From Streptomyces sp. NA02950 (lineage in GTDB: Bacteria; Actinomycetota; Actinomycetes; Streptomycetales; Streptomycetaceae), in NCBI RefSeq assembly GCF_013364155.1, contig NZ_CP054916.1:9555721-9619720 (forward strand): a stretch of DNA of 64,000 nt, in the 5' to 3' direction. The translations under genes and the position numbers were made by a program. The notes under the pieces were generated by a model that was given only the letters and a program-made list of their open reading frames with translations, did no database searches and had not been told where the DNA came from. This document shows, piece by piece, positions 42,606-50,002 of the stretch. The stretch's first letter is position 1. Every line of letters begins with the position of its first letter.

Positions 42606-42641
42606 GGGTTGGACGCCGTCCCGGGGTTGCCGCCCTGGGAC
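42606..42641 (-). promoter_or_regulatory. Leader element 2: hairpin with CGGCAA loop and CCAACCC tract
   Basis: GTCCC and GGGAC arms (42618-42622 and 42637-42641), plus an inner GGG/CCC, enclose the CGGCAA loop. GTCCAACCC follows before the leader peptide start at 42587. Confidence 0.65.
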
Positions 42642-42668
42642 AGGCGTGAGGTCGTGGGGCCCGGAAGG

Positions 42669-43658
42669 TCAGGAAGGGGTCCGCGTCGTGCGGAGCACCA
42701 TCTGACGGGGCTTGTGCAGGACCTTCAGCACTCGCTCGCGCCACTGCATGGCCCAGTAGACGCAGTTCGAGCACGAGGCGTGGGTGTGCCCGGGCAGTGG
42801 CGGGTTCCAGCGGGCTTCGCGGGACCAGGCCAGAGAGTCCGCAGAGACGAGGAACTCAGCACATTTGTCCAGTGCGTCGAGTGCGAGGCCGAAGCCGTGG
42901 AGGGGCAGACCGGTCTCGGCCAGCGTGCCGAGGATGGCGGCCGCTTCGCGGGGGGATGTGCGGCGGCAGATGGAGCCGACGCCGACCAGCGGGAGGGCGC
43001 TCAGGTCGACCCCCGCACGGTCGTACAGGCTGAGGCAGCGTACGTAGTCGGCGACCGTATCGCCCTGTACCGACGGGATGATCTTCAGAGTGTCGTCGAT
43101 GGCCATCAGGTCGAGGTAGTTGCCGACCGTTCGCGCCAGGTGCTCAGCCACGCTCAGTCCGGTCTTGGCGATGATCTGCGGCTCGCACATCCAGTCCTGG
43201 GGCCCAGCCCAGCTCAACCAGCCGATCTCGTCCCGGTACCGGCGGAGCTCGCGGGCGTAGGCGTAGGGGGTGATGGTCCAGCGGCCGTGCAGGGACAGCT
43301 CGGTGAAGGCGCCGGAGTCGCACACCCAGGGCGCGGCGGCCCGCGGAAGGTCGCGGAGGTTGGCGAGGTTACGGCGGGAGACACAGAGCGGGACGCACCA
43401 CCTGGCAAGAGCGCGTGCATGGTGCGCGCCGAGCCAGATCGTCGGCCCGTGGGGCGGATCCTCTCCGGGGGTGAATCCGAGCATGCAGTGGCAGACGCAT
43501 CCGTCAACGGCACAGAACCCGCAGTCAAGGCACTGGTCGTGCCAGCAGTGGCCACACCGGAAACGGACAGCGGGTCCACAAGCGCATGTCTCGGGGTACT
43601 CGCCATTCGGCGGCAAGGGCTGTCGGGACAGACGCTGAAGGCTGGTGCATGTGGTCAT
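42669..43658 (-). CDS. DpdA/TGT-like base-exchange protein (DUF7221-type), 329 aa, with Cys-rich N-terminus
   Basis: The core follows the tRNA-guanine transglycosylase-like fold of the 'deazapurine DNA modification protein DpdA' family. It has VCDSGAFTELSLHGRWT near residue 112 (the Asp that binds the base), PQDWMCEP near 154, PLVGVGSICRR near 228, LHGFGLALDAL near 255 and SADSLAWS near 274 (a candidate nucleophile Asp). DpdA-type enzymes replace guanine in DNA by a 7-deazaguanine. The N-terminal 60 residues add about ten Cys/His residues (RCGHCWHDQCLDCGFC, GCVCHC), probably a zinc-binding domain. ATG 43656-43658 has better spacing from GAGAGGGA than the ATG nine bases earlier. Substrate genes (queC/D/E, folE) are not in the window. 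Confidence 0.75.
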   Translation of the reverse strand: MTTCTSLQRLSRQPLPPNGEYPETCACGPAVRFRCGHCWHDQCLDCGFCAVDGCVCHCMLGFTPGEDPPHGPTIWLGAHHARALARWCVPLCVSRRNLANLRDLPRAAAPWVCDSGAFTELSLHGRWTITPYAYARELRRYRDEIGWLSWAGPQDWMCEPQIIAKTGLSVAEHLARTVGNYLDLMAIDDTLKIIPSVQGDTVADYVRCLSLYDRAGVDLSALPLVGVGSICRRTSPREAAAILGTLAETGLPLHGFGLALDALDKCAEFLVSADSLAWSREARWNPPLPGHTHASCSNCVYWAMQWRERVLKVLHKPRQMVLRTTRTPS

Positions 43659-43702
43659 GGTTGTCATTCCCTCTCGGGCGTGTCGAAAGCCGTGGAGTGG
43701 GC

Positions 43703-43742
43703 GCGCCAGCCCCTGCGACGGCGTCGGGGCGGGGGCTGGCGC
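43703..43742 (-). promoter_or_regulatory. Leader element 3: long hairpin variant upstream of the DpdA-like gene
   Basis: GCGCCAGCCCC (43703-43713) and GGGGCTGGCGC (43732-43742) are perfect 11-bp arms. The loop lacks GGCAA and no CCAACCC tract follows, so it is a divergent member or an unrelated hairpin in the equivalent position. Confidence 0.55.
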
Positions 43743-43759
43743 AGTGGGACGCGACGTGG

Positions 43760-44389
43760 TCAGCGGGAGCGAATCGCGTCACGGACGGTGGCGGCCTGGC
43801 CGAGGGTGCGGTCAGCCCGAGCGGCCTTGTGGAGCTGCTGCATCCAGTCGGTGACCTCTCCGGCGAGTTCGCGGAGGGAAGCGCCGCAGTCGCCCCTGCC
43901 ACTGCGGGCCTGGTCGGCCAAGTGGTCCCGCTCGGCAGCCATCTCCTCGACGGCGAACGCGATGACGCTGAGAGCGCCGCGCCGTCGCTGTAGGCGGCTC
44001 CAGCTGCCTCGGCCGCAGTGTGCTTCCTGTTCGAGGACGGCCAGAGAAATGCTGGGCCACTGCATGAAGCTGTGGCGGTGGAAAGCCAGGTCGAACAGGC
44101 ATGTCACCTGCGTGTCGTGCCAGGGGGTGTAGAGGTACGGCTCTGCCGGGGCGGGCACCGGAGATGCGGCCCGGCTGACGAAGTAGTCCTGGAACGACTC
44201 GATGGTGGGCTCATCGCCTCGCTTGCGCAGGGATCCGATGTACCCGGCGACCAGAGCCAGCTGCCAGGGGGTCCGGCCGAAGGGCGCGGCTGGCGTGGAG
44301 AGGGACAGCAGTTGGGATCCCTCCCTGTTGGGGTGGGGGATCGTGGCCTGAATGACGAACAGGTCCGGGCGCCTGGGGTCGAGTGTCAC
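43760..44389 (-). CDS. Uncharacterised protein, 209 aa
   Basis: GTG 44387-44389 behind AAGGAGTTCCACC is the start. The N-terminal half reads LDPRRPDLFVIQATIPHPNR and WQLALVAGYIGSLRKRGDEP. A helical region with SVIAFAVEEMAAERDHLADQ and a C-terminal helix bundle follow. No metal site or membrane span is seen. It lies between the DpdA-like and DNA-methyltransferase genes in the same leader-bearing operon, so a supporting part in DNA modification is possible but unproven. Confidence 0.6.
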   Translation of the reverse strand: MTLDPRRPDLFVIQATIPHPNREGSQLLSLSTPAAPFGRTPWQLALVAGYIGSLRKRGDEPTIESFQDYFVSRAASPVPAPAEPYLYTPWHDTQVTCLFDLAFHRHSFMQWPSISLAVLEQEAHCGRGSWSRLQRRRGALSVIAFAVEEMAAERDHLADQARSGRGDCGASLRELAGEVTDWMQQLHKAARADRTLGQAATVRDAIRSR

Positions 44390-44417
44390 GGTGGAACTCC
44401 TTCGGGGCTGGCGGGGC

Positions 44418-44462
44418 TGGGTTGGATGGCGGCCGGTCTCGGGGTTGCCGCCCCGAGACCGG
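44418..44462 (-). promoter_or_regulatory. Leader element 4: 12-bp perfect hairpin with CGGCAA loop and CCAACCC tract
   Basis: CCGGTCTCGGGG pairs perfectly with CCCCGAGACCGG around the six-base loop CGGCAA (RNA sense). GCCATCCAACCCAG follows, then AAGGAG and the GTG at 44389. This is the clearest example of the family. Confidence 0.8.
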
Positions 44463-44475
44463 CGGGGGAGGCATG

Positions 44476-45756
44476 TCAGGCGAGGCAGGGAAGAAGGCGT
44501 TCGCCGAGCCAGTGCGCGGCGTTGACACTGACGGCGTTGCCTGCCTGGAGGATCTGCTCGGTCTGATTCCCGTGCACGGTGTAGTCGCTGGGGAATCGCT
44601 GCACGGCCATCAGCTCGCTCGGGATGAACATGCGGATCGTGCAGTCTTCGACGGCCGGGGCGGGACGCACCAGGGAGTGGTGCTGCTTGGTGGCGATCGT
44701 CGTGAGCGGTTCGCTGGTCGTACGCGGGAGCCCTTTGCGGCCGTTGGGGATGACCAACGCGTGGTGACGCCCCTGGGCATTCAGCGTCGGCACGGGGCCG
44801 GTGACGGGAACCGCGGTGCCGTTGCGCCGGAGCATGGCCACGTGCGGGTCCGTACCGAACATCCGGAGGCCGAGGGCGATGCGGGCTTGGGTGGACGGGG
44901 CGTAGGGGGTGAACTTCTTGCGGTCGGGACGGCCATCGCCGACTCGGCGGCCGGGGCGGCTCCAGTCGATGACCTCGGCCACCGGCCGGGTCGTCGGCTC
45001 CAGGATCAGGTGGCCACACGCTCGGTTGGGGCACCTGTAGTCGTACTGAACGCCCCACTTGCCGATCTTCCGGCGGCGCGGGTTGCGCCAGACCTGCCGG
45101 GCCTGGACGGGCCCGCACTCGGGGCAGATGGCCTCCGGGCGGACCTCGAGGTCGGGAAGCGGGATGCCCTCTCGGGTGAAGCAGACGTAGAGGCGGTCGC
45201 GGAGCTGCGGCGCGAGCGGGTTGTCCACACCGCCGAGGTGAGCGGAGGAGGCGCAAACGATCTGGTGGTTGTAGCCCAGGATCGCCATGCCGTTCAGCCA
45301 CCAGTCGAACAGCTCCCAGTCGGTCGCGAACTCCAGGACGTTCTCGCACAGCACCGCGTCGTAGCGGTGCACGTCGGCCGCGGCGATGATGTCCAGAGCG
45401 GTGGCCCGGGTGCGCTCGTAGGTCTCGGCCCTGGCTACACCGTCGATGTCGAGGGCGGTCTGCCCTCGGGTGCGCTTGCGGCCGCCGCACGGGGCGATCT
45501 CCGTGCAGATCGGCGAGCCCCACAGCACTCGCGTGCGCGGGAGGCGGCGCTTTTCGTAGGTGTTGAGGTTTTCACAGATGTGCTCGGCCATCGGGTGGTT
45601 GGCCATGTGCGTGCGGATGGCAACCGGGTCGTGGTTGGCGGCCAGCCGCAGGATGTATCCGGCGTCGACCAAACCCGTGGAGCTGCCACCGGCTCCGCAG
45701 AACAGATCGGTGAAGTCCAGATCGCTCCTGCTGAGGCACGGCACGAAGAACGCCAC
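44476..45756 (-). CDS. C5-cytosine DNA methyltransferase with zinc-ribbon insert, 426 aa
   Basis: The GTG at 45754-45756 behind CAGGAGTCCCC is preferred over longer extensions. The motifs of m5C methyltransferases are in order. Motif I is FTDLFCGAGGSSTGL (residues ~15-29). Motif IV is GSPICTEIAP near 82, with PIC in place of the usual PPC and Cys as nucleophile. Motif VI is ENVLEF near 141, motif VIII is QLRDRLYV near 188, and motif X is GNAVSVNAA near 403. Between VIII and the C-terminal lobe a CPEC...CPNRACG pair forms a likely zinc ribbon (about 203-245) not found in standard enzymes. No restriction enzyme gene is adjacent. Target specificity is unknown. Confidence 0.88.
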   Translation of the reverse strand: MAFFVPCLSRSDLDFTDLFCGAGGSSTGLVDAGYILRLAANHDPVAIRTHMANHPMAEHICENLNTYEKRRLPRTRVLWGSPICTEIAPCGGRKRTRGQTALDIDGVARAETYERTRATALDIIAAADVHRYDAVLCENVLEFATDWELFDWWLNGMAILGYNHQIVCASSAHLGGVDNPLAPQLRDRLYVCFTREGIPLPDLEVRPEAICPECGPVQARQVWRNPRRRKIGKWGVQYDYRCPNRACGHLILEPTTRPVAEVIDWSRPGRRVGDGRPDRKKFTPYAPSTQARIALGLRMFGTDPHVAMLRRNGTAVPVTGPVPTLNAQGRHHALVIPNGRKGLPRTTSEPLTTIATKQHHSLVRPAPAVEDCTIRMFIPSELMAVQRFPSDYTVHGNQTEQILQAGNAVSVNAAHWLGERLLPCLA

Positions 45757-45774
45757 GGGGACTCCTGTGATGGT

Positions 45775-45812
45775 GGGTTGGAGGGTGCGTGCCGGATTGC
45801 CGTCCAGCCTGC
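45775..45812 (-). promoter_or_regulatory. Leader element 5: 5'-terminal hairpin with CGGCAA loop and CCAACCC tract
   Basis: GCAGGCTGGA and TCCGGCACGC arms enclose CGGCAA. CTCCAACCCACC follows. The first base of the hairpin is about seven bases after the -10 box of P2, so it should form the very 5' end of the mRNA. Confidence 0.7.
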
Positions 45813-45819
45813 ATAGATA

Positions 45820-45848
45820 ATTATACGCTCTTGGGTTGTGGTGCGCAA
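45820..45848 (-). promoter_or_regulatory. Promoter P2 (sigma-70 type)
   Basis: TTGCGC and TATAAT are separated by 17 bases on the minus strand, with the conserved AAGAGCG just upstream of the -10. It drives the methyltransferase, unknown, DpdA-like and PP-loop genes. Confidence 0.75.
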
Positions 45849-45892
45849 TCCGTCCGTGTCTTGAGAGCGGTGGGAGGGTGGGCTGTCCTCGT

Positions 45893-46963
45893 TCACAGTC
45901 CGCATCCGGAGCAGGTGCCGAAGTCCAGCAGGTCGAGTTGTCGGGGGGCGTTCGGCATGGTCTTGAGCTTCCGGCGGGGCGGCTCGGTGAGGGCAGCACG
46001 GACGGTGTCTTCCAGGGCGTCGAACTCCGGCCCGTCGTCGGGGAGGACGACCCCGGGTGCCGGCCCACCCGGCCGCTTCGCCAGTTCGACCAGCGCGGCG
46101 ATGGACAGATCCCGGCGGAAGTGGTGCCCGCGGACCCGCTCGACCTCGGCATACAGCGCAGTGAGCCGCGGGCGCCTGCGTGCGGCCAGGATGAGGTCGT
46201 TGAGGCTGCCCATGATGCACAAGGAGCAACTGCACCGAGAGGAACCGCCCCAGTCTCCCGCTCCGGGCACCGAGTCGTACGTCCAGTGGTGGGGGATGCC
46301 GGAGGCGTCGCAGAGGCGGCGGACGTCCTGGATGGACCAGTCCCGGATCGGCAGCCACTCGTCCACGTGCCGGTTGCCGTTGCGCAGGATGTTGCGGTAG
46401 GGCGGCCTCTTGGACCGCTGGGGACTCTCCTCGGCGCGCAGCCCGAGGACGTTCAGGATGCGCACCGGGCGGCCGAGGCCCGGCCGCATCTGGCGCACCA
46501 GCGGTGTCCACGCGGCGAAGATCCGTTTGGTCTTCCAGTCGCCCGTGCAGAACTGCGCGTCGCCCTGGACCGGCCACATGCCGCGCTCAGCGATGAACGT
46601 GAGCAGGCTGTACGGCACGAGTTCCCCGGCCGCGTCCTTCACGGTGCGCTGCACCTCGATGTGCCGTTCGGCCGGGATCCCGTACGCGGTGCTGTGCAGT
46701 GCGGCGAGTTCGCCGGAGCTGGGGTACCGCCGTCCCTGGAATGTCACCGAGGGCCATTCGAGGGGCCCCAGGCTGGCGTGGAAGGTGAACACCCGGTCAA
46801 GCACTCCGTCGGCCCGGGCCCCCTCGGTGGTGACCGCGAGAGCAGCATGGGAGTCCTTGCCGCTGGAATCGCTGAAGGCAATCAGGTCATAGTCGCGCAG
46901 GGCCGGGGTCCAGGCGCGGGTGACGGTGCTCCTGGGCGGCGGCAGATCGAACAGTGTGTTCAT
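45893..46963 (-). CDS. PAPS-reductase-like PP-loop enzyme, 356 aa
   Basis: Residues ~29-40 read AFSDSSGKDSHAAL, a PP-loop, followed after a lid region by GDAQFCTGDWKTKRI, which resembles the CT-D-K substrate region of PAPS-reductase-fold enzymes. Near residue 245 is RCSCSLCIMGS and the C-terminus ends CSGCGL, so a zinc or iron-sulfur site is likely. The fold adenylates or reduces sulfur-bearing nucleotides, and DndC is one member that acts on DNA. It differs clearly from the PP-loop protein at 41242, so the two are not recent duplicates. ATG 46963 follows GAGGACATCGGCCC. Confidence 0.75.
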   Translation of the reverse strand: MNTLFDLPPPRSTVTRAWTPALRDYDLIAFSDSSGKDSHAALAVTTEGARADGVLDRVFTFHASLGPLEWPSVTFQGRRYPSSGELAALHSTAYGIPAERHIEVQRTVKDAAGELVPYSLLTFIAERGMWPVQGDAQFCTGDWKTKRIFAAWTPLVRQMRPGLGRPVRILNVLGLRAEESPQRSKRPPYRNILRNGNRHVDEWLPIRDWSIQDVRRLCDASGIPHHWTYDSVPGAGDWGGSSRCSCSLCIMGSLNDLILAARRRPRLTALYAEVERVRGHHFRRDLSIAALVELAKRPGGPAPGVVLPDDGPEFDALEDTVRAALTEPPRRKLKTMPNAPRQLDLLDFGTCSGCGL

Positions 46964-47009
46964 GGGCCGATGTCCTCGAGATCTGTTGAGCTGGGGGCGT
47001 GCAGGGGGG

Positions 47010-47036
47010 CGACCGGACGTTGCCACGTGGCGGTCG
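47010..47036 (-). promoter_or_regulatory. Leader element 6: hairpin with TGGCAA loop
   Basis: CGACCGCCACG and CGTCCGGTCG arms with one bulge enclose TGGCAA (RNA sense). The following tract is degenerate (CCCAGCTCAACAG). It precedes the gene at 46963. Confidence 0.55.
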
Positions 47037-47097
47037 GTGGGGAGCAGCTGCCTGGTCGGGAACTTGTGTTTCCTGGCCAGGCAGCCGCACGGGGCGC

Positions 47098-47598
47098 TCA
47101 GCGGCTGCTCTGGGCGAGCGCGTGGGCGCGGTTGGCCGAGGCCGGGCACGGACCGAGCAACCGGGCGAGGCCGAGAAGAAGCCCCGTGCCGTCACCTACC
47201 TGGCGGGCGTAGCGAATGCCCTCCACGACGTCGGCCGCCTCGCTGGGAGTCGTGGGATGGGCGATGACGCAGCGGCATCCCGCGCTCACCAGCTGGGCGA
47301 GCTTGTCCGTCCACTGGCTCTGGGGGATGCAGCCCGGATGCCGGAAGTTCGGGAGTGAGCAGAGCACCTGGCTGTAGGTCCGCGGTCCCTCCCAGCCGCA
47401 CAGCAGGCACCGCATCTGCCAGGGCTCATCCCGGCCGGGGTAGCCGGTCAGCGGGTGCCATCCGGCGGCGGTGGTCGTGGCGACGGCCTGCGCCGCTTCG
47501 GCGAGAGCGCTCTGTGTCGGCTCCAGGTGGTCGGCCAGGTAAGCCGCGCGGCTCACCGGATGGGAGACAGCTGAGGGCTGAGGTTCGGTGGGGTTCAC
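47098..47598 (-). CDS. Small zinc-ribbon-like protein, 166 aa
   Basis: The GTG at 47596-47598 follows GGAGAAGTCCT. The middle has MRCLLCGWEGPRTYSQVLCS and FRHPGC, four Cys and a His in a zinc-ribbon arrangement. The N-terminal half is a helix (AYLADHLEPTQSALAEAAQA), and the C-terminal half has CRCVIAHPTTPSEAADVVEG. No catalytic motif is visible. It is co-oriented with the PAPS-reductase-like gene. Family unknown. Confidence 0.55.
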   Translation of the reverse strand: MNPTEPQPSAVSHPVSRAAYLADHLEPTQSALAEAAQAVATTTAAGWHPLTGYPGRDEPWQMRCLLCGWEGPRTYSQVLCSLPNFRHPGCIPQSQWTDKLAQLVSAGCRCVIAHPTTPSEAADVVEGIRYARQVGDGTGLLLGLARLLGPCPASANRAHALAQSSR

Positions 47599-47639
47599 AG
47601 GACTTCTCCATGCTTCGTTCGGCTGGTGGGCTGGGTGGA

Positions 47640-47707
47640 CCGGCCGGGCGTTGCCGCGCCTGGTCGGGGCGAGGGCCGGGCGGGCCCGGCGTTGCTGTCC
47701 GGGCCCG
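47640..47707 (-). promoter_or_regulatory. Leader element 7: two adjacent hairpins
   Basis: CCGACCAGGCG/CGCCCGGCCGG around CGGCAA (47640-47667) is a canonical leader hairpin. Immediately upstream, CGGGCCCGG/CCGGGCCCG (47681-47707) is a perfect 9-bp stem around an AGCAA-containing loop. The pair fills the 140-bp gap before the gene at 47598, so one may be a terminator or a duplicate leader. Confidence 0.6.
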
Positions 47708-47736
47708 CGTCGACTGAGAGTGCTGCGGGTCGCTGC

Positions 47737-48750
47737 CTATTCGGCGACTTCTTCGCTGCTCGGTTCGGCTCGGGCCAGTCGCTCCCAAACCGGCTTGAAC
47801 AGTTCGCGAGTTTCGGGGAGGAGTTCAGCCTCGGGGATGAAGCTCTGCGGAGTGATCCGCTGATGGTCTCGCTCTTCGTCTTCGGAACGAAGGCTCGCGA
47901 ACAATTTCGAATGCCACATCTCGGTTTTCAGGACGATCACGGGGGTCATACCCCGGTAATCCCTGATCCCGATCCGGTCGTAGGGCTTGAGCTCCGGCAG
48001 CTTGAGCTTCTTCCCCTTGCGGTGGGCATCGTGATGACGGAGGGTCGTCCACATCACGTACTCGGCAGGGAACCGGTCCCGGAAGGCAGCCAGGTAATGC
48101 GCGGCTTCCAGTGCCCATTCGCGCCGCTGCTGTTCGCGGTACTCCACGGTGGGGTTGGGCCACGATTGGATGGGCCGACCGGTGGCAGCGGCCTTCTCCT
48201 TGGCTTCCTGGTGGCGCCGCGCGTCGTACACGCGCACCGGGATATCCGTCGGGAAGTCGTTGAACTTGCTTCCTCGCTCTGCCCGCTCCAGGTGTTCGAA
48301 GATCACGCTGACGAAGCCGCTTGCCGACATGCGCTCGATGTCGCCGCGCTCGTCGGCCAGGCTCTGCTGTGTCTCCTGGTCAACGCCCAGGTGGCGTCGG
48401 GCGAAGTCGCGGGCCTCGTTCATGAGCGGGTCCGGGAATTCGCGATCGGGGGAGCGCAGCACGCCGTCGTAGGGGAGCCAGGCGACGACCGTTCCGTTCA
48501 CGATGACCTCGTACACGAGATCGCCCGGGGCGAAGGGGGCGCCGTGGCGCATGTAGGTGTCGTGCTTTCCATCGGCTGCCGCGAGGTACTGGGCGTACTC
48601 CTCGTCGGTCAGTTGACCCTGCCCCTGGGGGAAGGCGCAGACTCCGAACGAATGACCCTCAATTCCCTTTTCCCGGAAGCTGTGCAGCTTGCGCAGCTTG
48701 TACGCGGCTCCCTCTGAAAAGCGACTCACCCTTGAAAATGAACGCGCCAT
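47737..48750 (-). CDS. Uncharacterised protein, 337 aa
   Basis: ATG 48748-48750 behind GAGGAACAGAAT is the start. The protein begins MARSFSRVSRFSEGAAYKLR and has a mixed alpha/beta N-terminal half (DLVYEVIVNGTVVAWLPYDG). A strongly charged helical region spans residues 170-240 (EYREQQRREWALEAAHYLAA), followed by the conserved-looking RIGIRDYRGMTPVIVLKTEM. No membrane span or metal site is seen. It is the first gene of the P3 operon. I do not recognise the family. Confidence 0.6.
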   Translation of the reverse strand: MARSFSRVSRFSEGAAYKLRKLHSFREKGIEGHSFGVCAFPQGQGQLTDEEYAQYLAAADGKHDTYMRHGAPFAPGDLVYEVIVNGTVVAWLPYDGVLRSPDREFPDPLMNEARDFARRHLGVDQETQQSLADERGDIERMSASGFVSVIFEHLERAERGSKFNDFPTDIPVRVYDARRHQEAKEKAAATGRPIQSWPNPTVEYREQQRREWALEAAHYLAAFRDRFPAEYVMWTTLRHHDAHRKGKKLKLPELKPYDRIGIRDYRGMTPVIVLKTEMWHSKLFASLRSEDEERDHQRITPQSFIPEAELLPETRELFKPVWERLARAEPSSEEVAE

Positions 48751-48775
48751 ATTCTGTTCCTCGGTTGCGTAGTGC

Positions 48776-48813
48776 GGGTTGGATGGTGTCGCCCCATTGC
48801 CGTGTGACGACAC
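48776..48813 (-). promoter_or_regulatory. Leader element 8: 5'-terminal hairpin with CGGCAA loop and CCAACCC tract
   Basis: GTGTCG/CGACAC outer arms enclose ACACGGCAATGG in RNA sense, then CCATCCAACCCGC. It begins about six bases after the predicted P3 start. Confidence 0.7.
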
Positions 48814-48818
48814 AGGTA

Positions 48819-48846
48819 ATTATACGCGCATAGGTGCTCGGGTCAA
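48819..48846 (-). promoter_or_regulatory. Promoter P3 (sigma-70 type)
   Basis: TTGACC and TATAAT with a 16-base spacer on the minus strand. It drives the genes at 48750, 47598 and 46963. Confidence 0.72.
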
Positions 48847-48944
48847 CTCCCATAAGCACGCCGGAAATAGGGGCTGCGATTTGTTGGCGCTGGAGCACGC
48901 AGCGGCACCCTGCCCTGATCGCAACCGAGGCATTGGGCGGACCC

Positions 48945-48989
48945 GTGGTCGGCGCTGAGGTGCCGCTTGGTGGCGTCGGCGCCGACCAC
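48945..48989. terminator. Hairpin terminator candidate after the DprA-like gene
   Basis: GTGGTCGGCGC (48945-48955) and GCGCCGACCAC (48979-48989) are perfect 11-bp arms around 23 bases. It lies between the DprA-like stop and promoter P3. Confidence 0.55.
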
Positions 48990-49023
48990 GGTCACTGCCT
49001 CCCCGGCACCCCGCGTCGGGGGT

Positions 49024-49881
49024 TCAGGCGAGCGCGGCCAGAGCCTGCTCCGCGGTGAGCACAGGGCGGGCGTCACCGCTCTTGAGCAGCTGGGCCGTGC
49101 CCGTGGCATACATGTCCAACAGGTCGTTATCCGGGGGGATGGCGAACAGCGGGCGCCCGAGCTGGCGGGCAGCGGCCGCGCTGTCCATGGCCGGGTCATG
49201 GGCGATGGATTCGACCACGACCACGGCGGCCGACAGTGCGGCGGCCAGCGCGGCGGTGGTGCGCAGCGTGACCTCGCTGGCGGTTGTGCCCGGCCGGTAC
49301 ACGCTCACCACGGCGCCGCCTCGCTCGGCGGTGGCGCGCAGCAAGTCGCGCTGATCATGAGGGTGGCACAGGTCGAGTCCGCACGGCACGACGGCGAGGG
49401 TGGGCGCGGACAGCAGGTGTGCACCGGAGTGCGCGGCGGCGTCGATGCCGTGGGCCAGGGATGCGGTGACCGTGTGTCCGGCGAGGGCCAGGGTGCCTGC
49501 CATCAGGGCGGCCCGCTGCTTTCCCCGGCTGGTGGCGTACCGGTTGCCGGTGACGGTGATGGCGCGGCTGGAGAGGGTGGCCAGATCGCCGGTGCCGCGT
49601 ACCCACAGTCCCAGCGGTGTGGAGGTGCCCAAGGTGTCGAGGGCGGCCGGCCAGCAGGCGTCCCCGGGGATGACGAACTGCGCGGTGCGCTGGGCGGCAT
49701 CGAGCTGGGGGCCGGGGCGGTAGCTGGACAGCGCGCCGGTGTGGTCGTGGCGGACCCGGATGTGCCACAGGGCTTCGGGGCCGTGTTCGGCCAGTTCGGC
49801 GGCGATGGATTCAGGGGAGTGGAAGGCGGCCAGCGCGGCGCGGGCGGCGCGCTCACCGACCGGTGCGGGAAGAGCATGCAT
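49024..49881 (-). CDS. DprA/Smf-like DNA-processing protein, 285 aa
   Basis: The central Rossmann-like domain has ITVTGNRYATSRGK (Smf signature), SLAHGIDAAAHSGAH, LAVVPCGLDLCHPHDQRDLL and GGAVVSVYRPGT, all in the order seen in DprA. DprA binds single-stranded DNA and loads RecA during uptake. Versions on plasmids and phages may instead process transferred DNA or belong to defence systems. The protein lacks the C-terminal winged helix of chromosomal DprA. ATG 49881 is chosen for its GAGG spacing. It follows the ParB-like gene, separated by two strong hairpins. Confidence 0.78.
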   Translation of the reverse strand: MHALPAPVGERAARAALAAFHSPESIAAELAEHGPEALWHIRVRHDHTGALSSYRPGPQLDAAQRTAQFVIPGDACWPAALDTLGTSTPLGLWVRGTGDLATLSSRAITVTGNRYATSRGKQRAALMAGTLALAGHTVTASLAHGIDAAAHSGAHLLSAPTLAVVPCGLDLCHPHDQRDLLRATAERGGAVVSVYRPGTTASEVTLRTTAALAAALSAAVVVVESIAHDPAMDSAAAARQLGRPLFAIPPDNDLLDMYATGTAQLLKSGDARPVLTAEQALAALA

Positions 49882-49921
49882 GGGAAGGACCTCGCTGATG
49901 GGCGGTGGAAGGACGTGGGCC

Positions 49922-49991
49922 GGGCCCGCGGCGCGGCGGCGAGCCGCGCCGCGGGCCCGGGGTTCGGCCCCTCCCGAACGGGGGAGGGGCC
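49922..49991. terminator. Two strong hairpins between the ParB-like and DprA-like genes
   Basis: A perfect 16-bp stem (49922-49937 with 49943-49958) carries a five-base loop, and a second 10-bp stem (49966-49975 with 49982-49991) follows at once. They replace the usual single leader hairpin, lack GGCAA loops, and could attenuate DprA expression. Confidence 0.65.
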
Positions 49992-50002
49992 GGGGTGATG
50001 GG

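Noticed and set aside
45893..46963. DndC of a phosphorothioation system
   Set aside because: The PP-loop fold is shared, but dndB, dndD and dndE are absent, and the Cys pattern differs.
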